A DNA stretch of 64,000 bases from Ignavibacteria bacterium (lineage in GTDB: Bacteria; Bacteroidota; Ignavibacteria; Ch128b), in NCBI GenBank assembly GCA_013177855.1, contig JABLYA010000001.1:2126983-2190982 (forward strand). Reading direction: 5' to 3'. Position numbers and translations under genes: made by a program. Under the pieces are notes generated by a model. The model was not told the DNA's origin and ran no database searches. It worked only from the letters and a program-made list of their open reading frames with translations. Shown piece by piece: positions 9,090-17,927 of this stretch (position 1 is the stretch's first letter; every line of letters starts with the position of its first letter).

Positions 9090-10753
9090 AGATGATTTTA
9101 GCTGTTGCGACTTTATTGTTCAATTGGAACTTAATGGCTCACAATCATTTAGATGAACAATTTATTCCTTCTGACTCAAATTACATTGCCTATTTGAGAA
9201 TTAAAGGATTATTAGGCGAAGAATACAACTCTTACATAACTGATCATAAATGCGGATTCCATTTAATTAATTCTGTAAAATCAAACATTGATAAATTTAC
9301 ACCCGATAAAAGGGAAAAGATACAATCAGTAATGCAAAGACCAGTCAAACAAACATTCATTATCTCACCGAGCGGAAAATTCAAAATTCATTTTGATACA
9401 ACTGGTATTCACGCTGTTCAGTATTCTGTGACGGAAATTGCCAAAGCAATTGATTCGGTTTATAATTTTGAAGTACTTTATATGGGTTTCCCCCCGGCTC
9501 CAGCAGATAACGGTGTGGGCGGAGATAATAGATATGATATTTATATTCACAACATTAGTCCATTATACGGTTATACTGAATTTGAAAATTCAATTGGCGC
9601 TGATAGATACACATCATTTATGGTGATTGATAATTCCTATCACGAAAGTGATTATTACACAAAAGGAATCGATGCAGCAAGGGTAACTCTTGCTCACGAG
9701 TATCATCACGCAATTCAAATTGGAAATTACCGTTACGCTAATAATGATGTGTGGTTTTACGAATTAACTTCGACCTCGATGGAAGAGTTTGTCTTTGATT
9801 CTATAAATGATTACTACGCATATATGCCAACTTTCTTCAGTCGTCCAGATAAAATCTTTACAGGTTTTGATGGTTACTCGCAGGCTGTTTGGAATATTTA
9901 TCTTCATAAGATTTTTGATTATGACTTCACAATTTTTGTTCGTCAATGGGAATTGATGCGAGTTTATCCAGCTTTGGAGTGTGTTCGAAAGTCGATTGAG
10001 GAAAGAGGAAAATCTTTCAAAAGTGTGTTTTCGCAATTTTATCTTTATAATTATTACACTGGTTACAGATCAATTCCGAATAAGTATTATGAGGAGGGTT
10101 CGAATTATCCGCTCGTTAGATTTAATTACTCAATTCAGTTCATTCAACCAGGCAGGACAATTAATGGAAATTCTCAGGCTTGTGCGGCAAATTATTATGT
10201 CATCGTAGATTCAATTTTGAAATTACCTTTTCAGCCTGATACAATAGTCGTAATTTTGGTAAATGTAAATGTAGACTCGGCTCTTAATTGGTCAGGACTT
10301 TCGCGATTATTTAATTATACTTTGAGAATTTCAAGCTCTCAATCAGATCAAAACTTTAAAAAAATATCGACAAATTTATTCACAAAGTTTGAAGTAACTG
10401 ATCCAGCAAATTGGAATGATATTTACATTGTAAATGATACAACATCTGCGACCGTGATAAAAGAAGCAGCAAGTTATGCTTTCCCAATGCCGGCAAATCT
10501 GAATAAACATCGTTTCATTAATATTCCTGTACCGAAAGATTGGACTGGTGAACTTGATCTTTACATATATTCAGCAGGGATGAATTTAATTTATAATTCA
10601 AAAAAAATTCCTCAACTGTTTGATGATCGTTTGGTTGTTCAATGGAATGGGATTAACAATTCGAATGAAAAAACATCTTCAGGTGTATATTTTTATTTTT
10701 TAATTAATGGTGAAAATCAATCACTTGGAAAAATCTTAATAATCAATGAATAA
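9086..10753 (+). CDS. Secreted putative metalloprotease with C-terminal sorting-like domain
   Basis: 555-residue exported protein with a short N-terminal hydrophobic signal. A zinc-protease-type HEYHH motif (H204, E205, H208) in the context ARVTLAHEYHHAIQIG resembles the MXAN_6640 family of putative metalloproteases. The last ~80 residues (YIYSAGMNLIYNSKK, then WNGINNSNEKTSSGVYFY and GKILIINE) have the pattern of a type IX secretion/Por-type C-terminal sorting domain, common in this phylum. It overlaps its neighbours on both sides: 4 bases upstream, and 8 bases with ccmA downstream. Protease activity is inferred from the motif only. Confidence 0.75.
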   Translation: MKMILAVATLLFNWNLMAHNHLDEQFIPSDSNYIAYLRIKGLLGEEYNSYITDHKCGFHLINSVKSNIDKFTPDKREKIQSVMQRPVKQTFIISPSGKFKIHFDTTGIHAVQYSVTEIAKAIDSVYNFEVLYMGFPPAPADNGVGGDNRYDIYIHNISPLYGYTEFENSIGADRYTSFMVIDNSYHESDYYTKGIDAARVTLAHEYHHAIQIGNYRYANNDVWFYELTSTSMEEFVFDSINDYYAYMPTFFSRPDKIFTGFDGYSQAVWNIYLHKIFDYDFTIFVRQWELMRVYPALECVRKSIEERGKSFKSVFSQFYLYNYYTGYRSIPNKYYEEGSNYPLVRFNYSIQFIQPGRTINGNSQACAANYYVIVDSILKLPFQPDTIVVILVNVNVDSALNWSGLSRLFNYTLRISSSQSDQNFKKISTNLFTKFEVTDPANWNDIYIVNDTTSATVIKEAASYAFPMPANLNKHRFINIPVPKDWTGELDLYIYSAGMNLIYNSKKIPQLFDDRLVVQWNGINNSNEKTSSGVYFYFLINGENQSLGKILIINE

Positions 10754-11393
10754 AGTTGAATTAAGAGTCAAAGAGCTTAAAAAGACTTTTAATAATCGTC
10801 TTGTATTTAATAAACTAAATTTTGAATTAGATTCAGGCGATAAGTTAGTTGTAACTGGAAGAAATGGTTCCGGGAAATCTACACTTATCAAAATTCTTGC
10901 AGGTGTACTGACTGAGTCGGGTGGAAAAATTGAATACTTAATAAATGATAAAAAAATTGATCGAGAGAATTTTTATCAAATTGTTGGACTTGTTTCACCT
11001 TATCTTGTAGTTTATGAAGAATTTACAGCTTTTGAAAATTTGAGCTTGTTCTCAAAGATCAGAGGATTAAAAACTTCTGACGAAGAAATTAATGAGATAC
11101 TAAACAGAGTGGGACTTTTTGAAAGAAGAAATGATCTTGTCAGAACATATTCATCGGGAATGAAGCAAAGGATTAAATATGCTTCGGCAATTTTGCACAA
11201 TCCTCTGGTGCTTTTACTCGATGAACCAACTTCAAATCTTGATATTGAAGGTAAAAATTTTGTTGATGAATTAGTCTCTAATTTCAGAAAAGACGGAATT
11301 GTTATTGTTGCAACAAATGAAACTCAAGACTTTAAATACGGTGAAAAGATTATAAACTTAGATGAGTACAAAAATCTCAATACTAGAATATGA
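10746..11393 (+). CDS. ccmA: Heme exporter ATP-binding protein CcmA
   Basis: ATPase subunit of the CcmAB(CD) complex that releases holo-CcmE during cytochrome c maturation. The 215 residues carry Walker A GRNGSGKSTL near residue 40, the ABC signature YSSGMKQRIKYASAI near 138, and Walker B LVLLLDEPTSNLD near 160, with the small size typical of CcmA. Assignment rests mainly on its place immediately before ccmB, which it overlaps by 4 bases (ATGA). The start overlaps the preceding metalloprotease gene by 8 bases. Confidence 0.88.
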   Translation: MNKVELRVKELKKTFNNRLVFNKLNFELDSGDKLVVTGRNGSGKSTLIKILAGVLTESGGKIEYLINDKKIDRENFYQIVGLVSPYLVVYEEFTAFENLSLFSKIRGLKTSDEEINEILNRVGLFERRNDLVRTYSSGMKQRIKYASAILHNPLVLLLDEPTSNLDIEGKNFVDELVSNFRKDGIVIVATNETQDFKYGEKIINLDEYKNLNTRI

Positions 11394-12052
11394 AAAAAGT
11401 GTTTTATATTTTTTATAAAGACTTCTCATCTGAATTAAGAATGCGTTTTGCCATAAATGCGTTGATTATGTTTGTTGTAGTTGCAGTTAGTACGATCTTA
11501 TTTGCAATTGGCAGCGAACGAGCACCTCAAAATGTTTATGCGGGAATGTTTTGGGTTGTTGTTTTCTTCTCGGCAATGTCAGGGCTTTCTCGCGCTTTTG
11601 TATCTGAAGAGGAAAGAGGAACAAATTTGATTCTTTCTTTAATCGCAAGTCCAATAACTATCTTCCTTGGAAAATTTTTCTTTAATCTTATTTTGATCTT
11701 TTTCATTAATTCAATCATTGCATTTTTGTATCTAACATTGTTTCAAGACTTTATAATTCAAAACTGGAACAGCTTTTTACTTGCTTTCATTTTGGGGAAT
11801 ATTGGAATTGCAGGTTCTTCCACAATAATTGCAGCTATTATTTCAAAAGCAAATGTTAAAGGAACACTTTATCCTGTTCTGGCATTTCCTGTATTGCTTC
11901 CTTTGGTTTTAATGTTAATTGAAATAACAAAATCTTCAATGGAAGGAAATCCAATAGGCGAAGTTAACGCAGAGTTTATGGTTCTCATTTCGTACGATGT
12001 TGTGATGCTTACAGCTTCGATACTGGTTTTTGACATAATTTGGAGGGATTAA
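11390..12052 (+). CDS. ccmB: Heme exporter membrane protein CcmB
   Basis: 220-residue integral membrane protein with six predicted hydrophobic segments. The N-terminus FYKDFSSELRMRFAINALIMF and the GLSRAFVSEEERGTNLILSLIASP block are characteristic of CcmB. With CcmA it forms the ABC transporter part of System I cytochrome c maturation. It overlaps ccmA by 4 bases and is followed by ccmC after a 47-base gap. Confidence 0.9.
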   Translation: MKKVFYIFYKDFSSELRMRFAINALIMFVVVAVSTILFAIGSERAPQNVYAGMFWVVVFFSAMSGLSRAFVSEEERGTNLILSLIASPITIFLGKFFFNLILIFFINSIIAFLYLTLFQDFIIQNWNSFLLAFILGNIGIAGSSTIIAAIISKANVKGTLYPVLAFPVLLPLVLMLIEITKSSMEGNPIGEVNAEFMVLISYDVVMLTASILVFDIIWRD

Positions 12053-12099
12053 ATCTTTCATTGATTAAATTAATCATTACAAATATTTTTGGAGTGTAT

Positions 12100-12825
12100 A
12101 TGAAAAACATTTGGAAAATTTTATTATTTATATTGATGACAATTGTACTCTTTGCAGGCATTGTTCCACCTATTGTCGATCATCCAAAATCTTTTTTTGA
12201 ATTTCCATTAATTCCAGGACTTGAAGATAAAGCTAAGATTATTTTCTTCCATGTTCCGACTGCCTGGCTAACAGTCCTGGCTTATTTAGTTGCAATGTAT
12301 TATGGAATTCGATACCTCCGGAAAAAAGAAATTTATGATGATATGAAATCTGTCTCAGCAGCAGCACTGGGACTGCTTTTTTGTATTCTGGCGACGGTTA
12401 CAGGTTCTGTATGGGCTAAATTCAATTGGGGTTCATTCTGGCACTGGGACCCGAGAGAGACAAGTATTTTTATTTTGTTATTAATTTATGGTGCTTATTT
12501 CGCGCTTAGAAGCGCTCTTGAAGGAGAAGAGAAGCGGGCAAGACTTTCAGCTATATATTCGATATTGGCATTTTTAACAACACCATTTTTTATTTTTATT
12601 ATGCCAAGATTGATGATTGGTCTTCACCCAGGTGCACTTGAACTTGATCCAGCTACAGGTCAGGTAAAAGCAAGTGCAAATCCTGTGATTAAATTTCAAA
12701 TGGCTCCAAATATGAGAATTGTTTTCTTTATGTCTTTAATTGCATTTACGATTTTATTTTTCTGGCTCTGGAATTTGACACATAGAATTCTAAAAATTGA
12801 ACACAAAACCCAACAAGAAAATTAA
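12100..12825 (+). CDS. ccmC: Heme-handling protein CcmC
   Basis: Membrane protein of the heme-handling protein family that loads heme onto CcmE. The WWD-type segment is visible as WAKFNWGSFWHWDPRETS (about 105-122), preceded by the conserved FFHVPTAWL. About six hydrophobic segments fill its 241 residues. The start is set at the ATG at 12100 because GGAG lies 6-9 bases before it. An in-frame upstream start at 12040 would give an unlikely hydrophobic extension and overlap ccmB. Confidence 0.92.
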   Translation: MKNIWKILLFILMTIVLFAGIVPPIVDHPKSFFEFPLIPGLEDKAKIIFFHVPTAWLTVLAYLVAMYYGIRYLRKKEIYDDMKSVSAAALGLLFCILATVTGSVWAKFNWGSFWHWDPRETSIFILLLIYGAYFALRSALEGEEKRARLSAIYSILAFLTTPFFIFIMPRLMIGLHPGALELDPATGQVKASANPVIKFQMAPNMRIVFFMSLIAFTILFFWLWNLTHRILKIEHKTQQEN

Positions 12826-12836
12826 GGAGAAGAACA

Positions 12837-12980
12837 GTGGAAAGTTTGTATGATTTCTTAAATCAAAACTCAATTTATATCGTAATGTTGATTGTTTTAC
12901 TTGTCTGGATCGGAATTTTTCTTTTTGTTTATAAGCTTGATAAAAAAGTCAAAAAATTAGAGGAGAGAGTAAATCTATGA
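12837..12980 (+). CDS. ccmD: Small membrane protein CcmD-like
   Basis: A 47-codon frame starting at GTG, preceded by AAGGAGAAG 4-12 bases upstream, and ending in an ATGA overlap with ccmE. The product has a short polar start, one hydrophobic helix (IYIVMLIVLLVWIGIFLFVY) and a charged lysine/glutamate tail. That is the layout of CcmD, the small protein stabilising the CcmABC-CcmE complex. Position between ccmC and ccmE is the strongest support. Sequence similarity in CcmD is low in general. Confidence 0.82.
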   Translation: MESLYDFLNQNSIYIVMLIVLLVWIGIFLFVYKLDKKVKKLEERVNL

Positions 12981-13366
12981 AAGCAAGACATTATATTGGC
13001 GGTGCAATTATTCTGGTCTTTTTAGGTTTATTATTTTACAATTTCACTCGAACTAATATTGAATATGAAAGTGATTTTACAAAGGTAATGCAAAGCGGAA
13101 AAGTGTGTAAAGCAACTGGTGTATGGGTCAAGGAAAAATCTTTTCAAGAGAATATTCAGGATAGAACTTTTATCTTTTATTTGAGAGATGCAAAGAATAA
13201 CGAAATGAAGGTTGTGTATAAAGGCACAAAGCCAAATAATTTCGAAATCGCTACAAATGTTGTTGTAACAGGTAAATATGAAAATGGATATTTTCAAGCA
13301 ACCGATGTTTTAACTAAGTGTCCATCTAAATACGAAGGTCAGAATATAAATACAAGTGGTTCTTAA
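12977..13366 (+). CDS. ccmE: Heme chaperone CcmE, CxxxY variant
   Basis: Periplasmic heme chaperone anchored by an N-terminal helix (about 6-24). 129 residues with the OB-fold pattern of CcmE. The heme-binding site, normally HxxxY in E. coli-type proteins, reads KCPSKYE here, so Cys115 replaces His and Tyr119 is kept. CxxxY CcmE proteins are known from some archaea and Desulfovibrio and go with a variant System I. The ATG overlaps the ccmD stop. No ccmG, ccmH or ccmI gene is seen nearby. Confidence 0.92.
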   Translation: MKARHYIGGAIILVFLGLLFYNFTRTNIEYESDFTKVMQSGKVCKATGVWVKEKSFQENIQDRTFIFYLRDAKNNEMKVVYKGTKPNNFEIATNVVVTGKYENGYFQATDVLTKCPSKYEGQNINTSGS

Positions 13367-13381
13367 TAACAGGAGAAAGTT

Positions 13382-15778
13382 ATGATTGGAAATATTTTAA
13401 TAACAATTGCTTTTATTGGTGCGGTGTTTTCTGGTTTGATGTATTTTTTGAATTATCGCGGCTACCAGAATACTTTGAATTTTGCGAGAATAGCCTTTCA
13501 TACAATGGCTACTTCAACAATTCTTGCAAGTGTCTTCTTGTTATATCTAATTCTCACACACCAATTTCAATATAAATATGTATATAGTTACAGCGACACT
13601 TCGCTTCCATTAGGGCTTTTAATTTCAACCTTTTATGCGGGACAGGAAGGAAGTTTTCTTCTCTGGGCATTATGGATGGCGATTATTGGAGTAATTCTTC
13701 AGCAATACACTGCCGTTCGAGGAGATCTTGAACCGAGAGTAATGGCAGTTTATTCACTTGTTCAATCGTTCTTACTTTTAATGATTACTCCAATGGTGAA
13801 AAATCCTTTTGCCTTGATTTATTCAGAACCTTTTATGGCTACTGCCAACACAATAAATTCTCAATTACTGAAATTACCTATACTTGCTGATTATATTTTT
13901 TCTGATAAAGCAACAGGTCAACTCTATGTAAAAATAGACCAGTCACTGGTTTCAGCCTTGCAAAGTGCAGGAATTAGCTTGAGAGAATTCATTATTAATG
14001 GGCGAGGCTTAAATCCATTATTGCAAAATTTCTGGATGCAAATTCATCCGCCTGTTTTGTTTATTGGCTTTGCTTCGATGAGTGTTCCATTTGCATTTGC
14101 ATTTGCTGCTTTAATCAAGAATGATTATAAAGAGTGGATTAAACAATCATTTCCATGGATTCTTTTTGCTTCTATGGTTCTTGGATTAGGAATTATGCTT
14201 GGCGGTTATTGGGCTTATGGTGTTTTAGGTTGGGGTGGTTACTGGGCATGGGATCCTGTTGAAAATTCTTCTTTAATTCCATGGATAGTCTCAGTAGCGG
14301 CTATTCACACAATGCTTGTTCAAAAGAAAACAGCTAATGAGAATAGTATTGGCGCATTTGCTAAAACAAATCTGGTTTTAGTAATCCTTTCATTTGTTTT
14401 GGTATTGTATTCTACATTCTTAACAAGAAGCGGTGTTTTGGGTGATGCTTCTGTTCATAGTTTTGTCGATCCAGGTTATTTTGCTTACCTACTATTATTA
14501 ATCTTTATGGGAACATTTATCGCACTTGGTGCGGGATTATTAATTTATCGATGGAAATATCTCCAACAAATTACACCTCCTCAAAATAAATTACTTTCAC
14601 GAGAATTTGCATTATTTACAGGTTCGGTTGTTTTAGGTGCTTCTGCACTTGTGACTTTTCTTGGAACCTCAGCTCCGATATTAGGGAAATCTGTTCAGGT
14701 TGAATTTTATAATAAGATGAATCTTCCTCTTGGAATTATAATTGGATTGATTAATGGACTGAGTCTTTTAATTAAATGGAAAGAAACTGAAGGTAAAGAA
14801 CTTCTAAGAAAATCAACCTTCTCGTTAGTTTCATCAATTATATTGACCATTATTATGTTTATCGCTGGTGTGAAAGATTTTAATATGATATTATTTGCTT
14901 TTGCATCAGCTTTCGCATTTTTTGTTAATGCTGAGATTGCATATAAAATCATTCGTAGAAACTTAGAAAAGGCAGGTGCTTATATTGCGCATATGGGATT
15001 GGCTCTTTTATTCATTGGAGTAATTGCCTCTTCAAAATATGACAAATCAATTGATGTTAATCTTGTGAAAAACGAACCAGCAGATGTCTTTGGATATAAA
15101 ATGATTTTTACAGGTTATTCTCCAACAGAAGATGGAAAATATGCATTCAAAATTTTGATCGAAAAAGATGGAAAGCAATATGAAGCAGCACCAATAATGT
15201 ATTACAGTGAATTTAATCAAGGAATAATGCGAAATCCAGATATTGTTCCTTTTGTAACCAAAGATATTTACATATCTCCTCTATCTTATGATGATGGTAC
15301 TTCGTCATCTAGTTCTGAGGGAACGACTTTACAAATTAAAAAAGGGGAAAAAGTTAAATATGGAGAATCTGAGATAGAATTCGTCTCATTTAATTTTCCT
15401 CAGGATGCGATGCAAAAAATGATGGCTGGTGGTGATTTCGAGATTGGTGTAAAATTGATCGTTAGAAATTACGGTTCGAAATATGAAATAGAACCGAAAT
15501 ATGGAATTCGAAATGGTGAACGAATTGATGAACCAACAAGAATTAAAGATGCTAATATCCAAATTTCTGTCCAATCAATAAGCGCTAATGAAGGAGCTGT
15601 AAGTTTAACTGTTGGGCCTTATTCAAGTGAAACAAAAACAAGTGAAGTTAAAAGAGAAGTACTAGCAGTTACAGCAAGCATTAAACCTTTTGTCGGTCTT
15701 GTCTGGTTAGGAACGGTTGTAATTGTCCTAGGTTTCTTTATTGCTATGGTCAGAAGAACAAAAGAATCCAGGGTGTAA
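13382..15778 (+). CDS. ccmF: Cytochrome c heme lyase subunit CcmF
   Basis: Large membrane protein of the CcmF/NrfE/CcsA superfamily that attaches heme to apocytochrome c. 798 residues, with many hydrophobic segments and the WWD domain GYWAYGVLGWGGYWAWDPVE near residue 280. Other conserved parts are the periplasmic FWMQIHPPVLFIGFA block near 218 and LTRSGVLGDASVHSF near 352. A long C-terminal soluble region (about 560-770) precedes the last helix, as in other CcmF proteins. It is the last gene of the ccm run and is followed by a strong terminator. Confidence 0.94.
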   Translation: MIGNILITIAFIGAVFSGLMYFLNYRGYQNTLNFARIAFHTMATSTILASVFLLYLILTHQFQYKYVYSYSDTSLPLGLLISTFYAGQEGSFLLWALWMAIIGVILQQYTAVRGDLEPRVMAVYSLVQSFLLLMITPMVKNPFALIYSEPFMATANTINSQLLKLPILADYIFSDKATGQLYVKIDQSLVSALQSAGISLREFIINGRGLNPLLQNFWMQIHPPVLFIGFASMSVPFAFAFAALIKNDYKEWIKQSFPWILFASMVLGLGIMLGGYWAYGVLGWGGYWAWDPVENSSLIPWIVSVAAIHTMLVQKKTANENSIGAFAKTNLVLVILSFVLVLYSTFLTRSGVLGDASVHSFVDPGYFAYLLLLIFMGTFIALGAGLLIYRWKYLQQITPPQNKLLSREFALFTGSVVLGASALVTFLGTSAPILGKSVQVEFYNKMNLPLGIIIGLINGLSLLIKWKETEGKELLRKSTFSLVSSIILTIIMFIAGVKDFNMILFAFASAFAFFVNAEIAYKIIRRNLEKAGAYIAHMGLALLFIGVIASSKYDKSIDVNLVKNEPADVFGYKMIFTGYSPTEDGKYAFKILIEKDGKQYEAAPIMYYSEFNQGIMRNPDIVPFVTKDIYISPLSYDDGTSSSSSEGTTLQIKKGEKVKYGESEIEFVSFNFPQDAMQKMMAGGDFEIGVKLIVRNYGSKYEIEPKYGIRNGERIDEPTRIKDANIQISVQSISANEGAVSLTVGPYSSETKTSEVKREVLAVTASIKPFVGLVWLGTVVIVLGFFIAMVRRTKESRV

Positions 15779-15810
15779 TAATTAATCAAATTTTTAATGA
15801 TAGTTTTAGG

Positions 15811-15854
15811 TTAAGTCACCTTGATAAATTTTTCAAGGTGACTTAATTTTTTTT
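15811..15854 (+). terminator. Strong intrinsic terminator after ccmF
   Basis: TTAAGTCACCTTGA (15811-15824) pairs perfectly with 15833-15846 across an 8-base loop, and eight T residues follow. It ends the + strand ccm operon. Confidence 0.92.
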
Positions 15855-15875
15855 AAAAATTTTTTCTAATTAGAA

Positions 15876-16859
15876 ATGTCATACCATAAAATTTCTACCA
15901 CTGAAAATTCCAACAATTCATTGTTATCCAAACCAAGGATAGTTTTAAGCCGATGCATTAACATTGAGCCAACAAGGTATAATGGCGGAATTGTAAGAAG
16001 TTTATTTGTTGAGGAATTGGGAAAGTATGTTGAATTCATAACAGTTTGTCCCGAAGTTGATATAGGAATGTCAGTTCCAAGACCAACTGTCTTACTTGCA
16101 AAAATTGGCGGTAAAATTCGAATGATTGAGCCAACATCTATGAAAGATTACACTGATGAAATGGAAAATTTCTCAAAAAGATTCTTGGAGAATTTAAAGG
16201 AAGTTGATGGTTTTTTATTAAAAGCTAAATCACCGAGCTGTGGTGTTAAAGATGCTAAACTCTACAAAGATGATTTAAAAAACTCACTTGGTAAAACAAA
16301 TGGAATCTTTGCTGATTTTGCAATTAATTACTTCCCAAATTTACCAGTAGAAGATGAAGGAAGACTTCAGGATTTTTGGATCAGGCAGGAATTCTTAACG
16401 AAAATTTTCGCATTTGCCGACATAAGAAGATTAAAACGAACCGCTAAATCAATAAAAGATTTAATAAAATATCATCAGGATTATAAATACTTGTTAATGC
16501 TTTACTCTTCTGCAAATCAAAAGAAAATGGGCAGATTAATTGCAAATTGGGATGAATTTGGTCTAGATGTAACCTTAAATGAATATGAAAAAATCTTTAG
16601 AGAAACTTTTACAAAAAAACAATCAATACTAAAACATATAAATGTTTTGCAGCACATTTATGGTCATTATTCGGATTTTATTAAACCGAAGGAACAAAGA
16701 TATTTTAATTATCTCTTGAATAAACTGAAGAATGACAGACAATATCTCAAAGTTGTTTTAGAATTTACTCGTAACTTAGTTTATAGATTTGAAGATCAAT
16801 ATCTATCAACTCAGAAATATCTGCATCCCTACCCGGAAGCACTCGAAGATGTTCTATAA
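15876..16859 (+). CDS. DUF523-DUF1722 (YbgA-type) fusion protein
   Basis: 327 residues in two parts. Residues about 22-170 match DUF523 (PRIVLSRCINIEPTRYNGG, TVCPEVDIGMSVPRPTV, KSPSCGVKDAKLY), with conserved cysteines that may bind a metal or cluster. Residues about 185-320 match DUF1722/YbgA (RRLKRTAKSIKDLIKYHQDYKYLLMLYS). The two-domain fusion is widespread. Its biochemical role is not firmly known, although related proteins have been linked to photolyase neighbourhoods or thiouracil handling. It is a single gene between two terminators. Confidence 0.82.
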   Translation: MSYHKISTTENSNNSLLSKPRIVLSRCINIEPTRYNGGIVRSLFVEELGKYVEFITVCPEVDIGMSVPRPTVLLAKIGGKIRMIEPTSMKDYTDEMENFSKRFLENLKEVDGFLLKAKSPSCGVKDAKLYKDDLKNSLGKTNGIFADFAINYFPNLPVEDEGRLQDFWIRQEFLTKIFAFADIRRLKRTAKSIKDLIKYHQDYKYLLMLYSSANQKKMGRLIANWDEFGLDVTLNEYEKIFRETFTKKQSILKHINVLQHIYGHYSDFIKPKEQRYFNYLLNKLKNDRQYLKVVLEFTRNLVYRFEDQYLSTQKYLHPYPEALEDVL

Positions 16860-16867
16860 CACAAAAT

Positions 16868-16895
16868 AAAAAGCCAGACAATGTCTGGCTTTTTT
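16868..16895. terminator. Bidirectional terminator between convergent genes
   Basis: AAAAAGCCAGA (16868-16878) pairs with TCTGGCTTTTT (16884-16894), giving a T run in either direction. It separates the DUF523 gene (+) from the YHS gene (-). Confidence 0.88.
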
Positions 16896-16923
16896 AATTT
16901 TTGAAATAACAAAAGATGGAAAA

Positions 16924-17247
16924 TCAGGACTTGGATTTAATGTACTTTTCAGGATTATCTTTAAATTTTTTCATACATTTTTTACAGCAGAAATAGTAAG
17001 TCTCGCCTTTATATTCCATTTTTAATTCAGGGTCAGCCTCTTCACCTGTAACTACGCAGACGAGCTTTTCTGAATCTTTCAGTTTTGTTTGTGTTTCAGT
17101 TTTAGTTGTTTTGACAGCTTCTTTCTTTGATTGTTTATCCTGAAACACATTTGAAGAAAAAGCTTGATTAAAATTTCCTGCAAGGAAAATCAGCATCAAA
17201 ACTGAAGAGATTATTAATTGAACCTTGTTGAATGATGTAATTTTCAT
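16924..17247 (-). CDS. Exported YHS-domain protein, probable metal-binding
   Basis: 107-residue protein with an N-terminal signal-like hydrophobic segment (about 9-29), a Lys/Thr-rich linker and a C-terminal YHS/TRASH-like domain with CVVTGEEADP, YYFCCKKCMKKF and the terminal NPEKYI. The Cys pattern suggests binding of a soft metal such as copper or iron. YHS domains are often fused to or near heavy-metal ATPases, but none is present here. It is monocistronic with its own terminator. Confidence 0.82.
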   Translation of the reverse strand: MKITSFNKVQLIISSVLMLIFLAGNFNQAFSSNVFQDKQSKKEAVKTTKTETQTKLKDSEKLVCVVTGEEADPELKMEYKGETYYFCCKKCMKKFKDNPEKYIKSKS

Positions 17248-17318
17248 TTGTTTACTCCTATGATTTAGTTATTGATTAAATTACATCATTCTAACAAAGT
17301 GAATTTGAATAAAAGTTT

Positions 17319-17876
17319 CTACTTAACAAGTTTTGAAATTGCTTTGAATTCATCTGACCTGCATTCTTCGAGCAATTCGAATAGAACAGATTCGGTTGAA
17401 GTGATAATTGCTCCTTCGTTACTAAACCTCATTAGTGCTGCATTGTAATCTGCTTCTTTTCGAGAGGAAATTGCATCGACCGGAACATTTACTTGAAAAC
17501 CATTGGCGAGTAGGTCCAGAACTGTTTGCATTACACATACATGTGACTCAATTCCACAAACAACAATTTGATCTAACTTTTTCTCCCTTAATTGATAAAA
17601 AAGGTTTTCGGCGCCATAACAACTGAAAGTAAGTTTTTGAATTGCCTCGTGTGGTTGAAGGTTGTGAAGAATTAATTCAGTAGTTGGTCCTAAACCTTTG
17701 GGATATTGTTCGGTGTAAAAAATTGGAAGTTTGAGAATCTTAAATCCATTGATAAGCTTATTTATATTTTCAACTAATTGTTCGTGATTACGCATCACTT
17801 TTAGAATTCTCTCTTGTACATCAATAATAAGTAAAGCGGTTCTGGACTTGTTTAGAATTTTTGGATTTCTAATCAT
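17319..17876 (-). CDS. Isochorismatase-fold cysteine hydrolase
   Basis: 185-residue cysteine hydrolase of the isochorismatase/nicotinamidase superfamily. The catalytic triad is visible as Asp in LLIIDVQERIL (about residue 19), Lys in the QKLTFSCYG region (about 80) and Cys in GIESHVCVMQT (about 113), with the cis-peptide-forming GIESHV. The size and the missing zinc ligands of true nicotinamidases suggest a YcaC/ribonuclease-Z-type hydrolase of unknown substrate. It is preceded by bshB1 in the same direction, 52 bases away. Confidence 0.85.
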   Translation of the reverse strand: MIRNPKILNKSRTALLIIDVQERILKVMRNHEQLVENINKLINGFKILKLPIFYTEQYPKGLGPTTELILHNLQPHEAIQKLTFSCYGAENLFYQLREKKLDQIVVCGIESHVCVMQTVLDLLANGFQVNVPVDAISSRKEADYNAALMRFSNEGAIITSTESVLFELLEECRSDEFKAISKLVK

Positions 17877-17927
17877 CTCGCCTCCAATTAAAATTTTGTA
17901 AGTGATGTTTTGAAATAAATATTTATA

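Noticed and set aside
12040-12099. Upstream start for ccmC
   Set aside because: It would overlap ccmB and add 20 residues unlike the family. The ATG at 12100 has a GGAG site.
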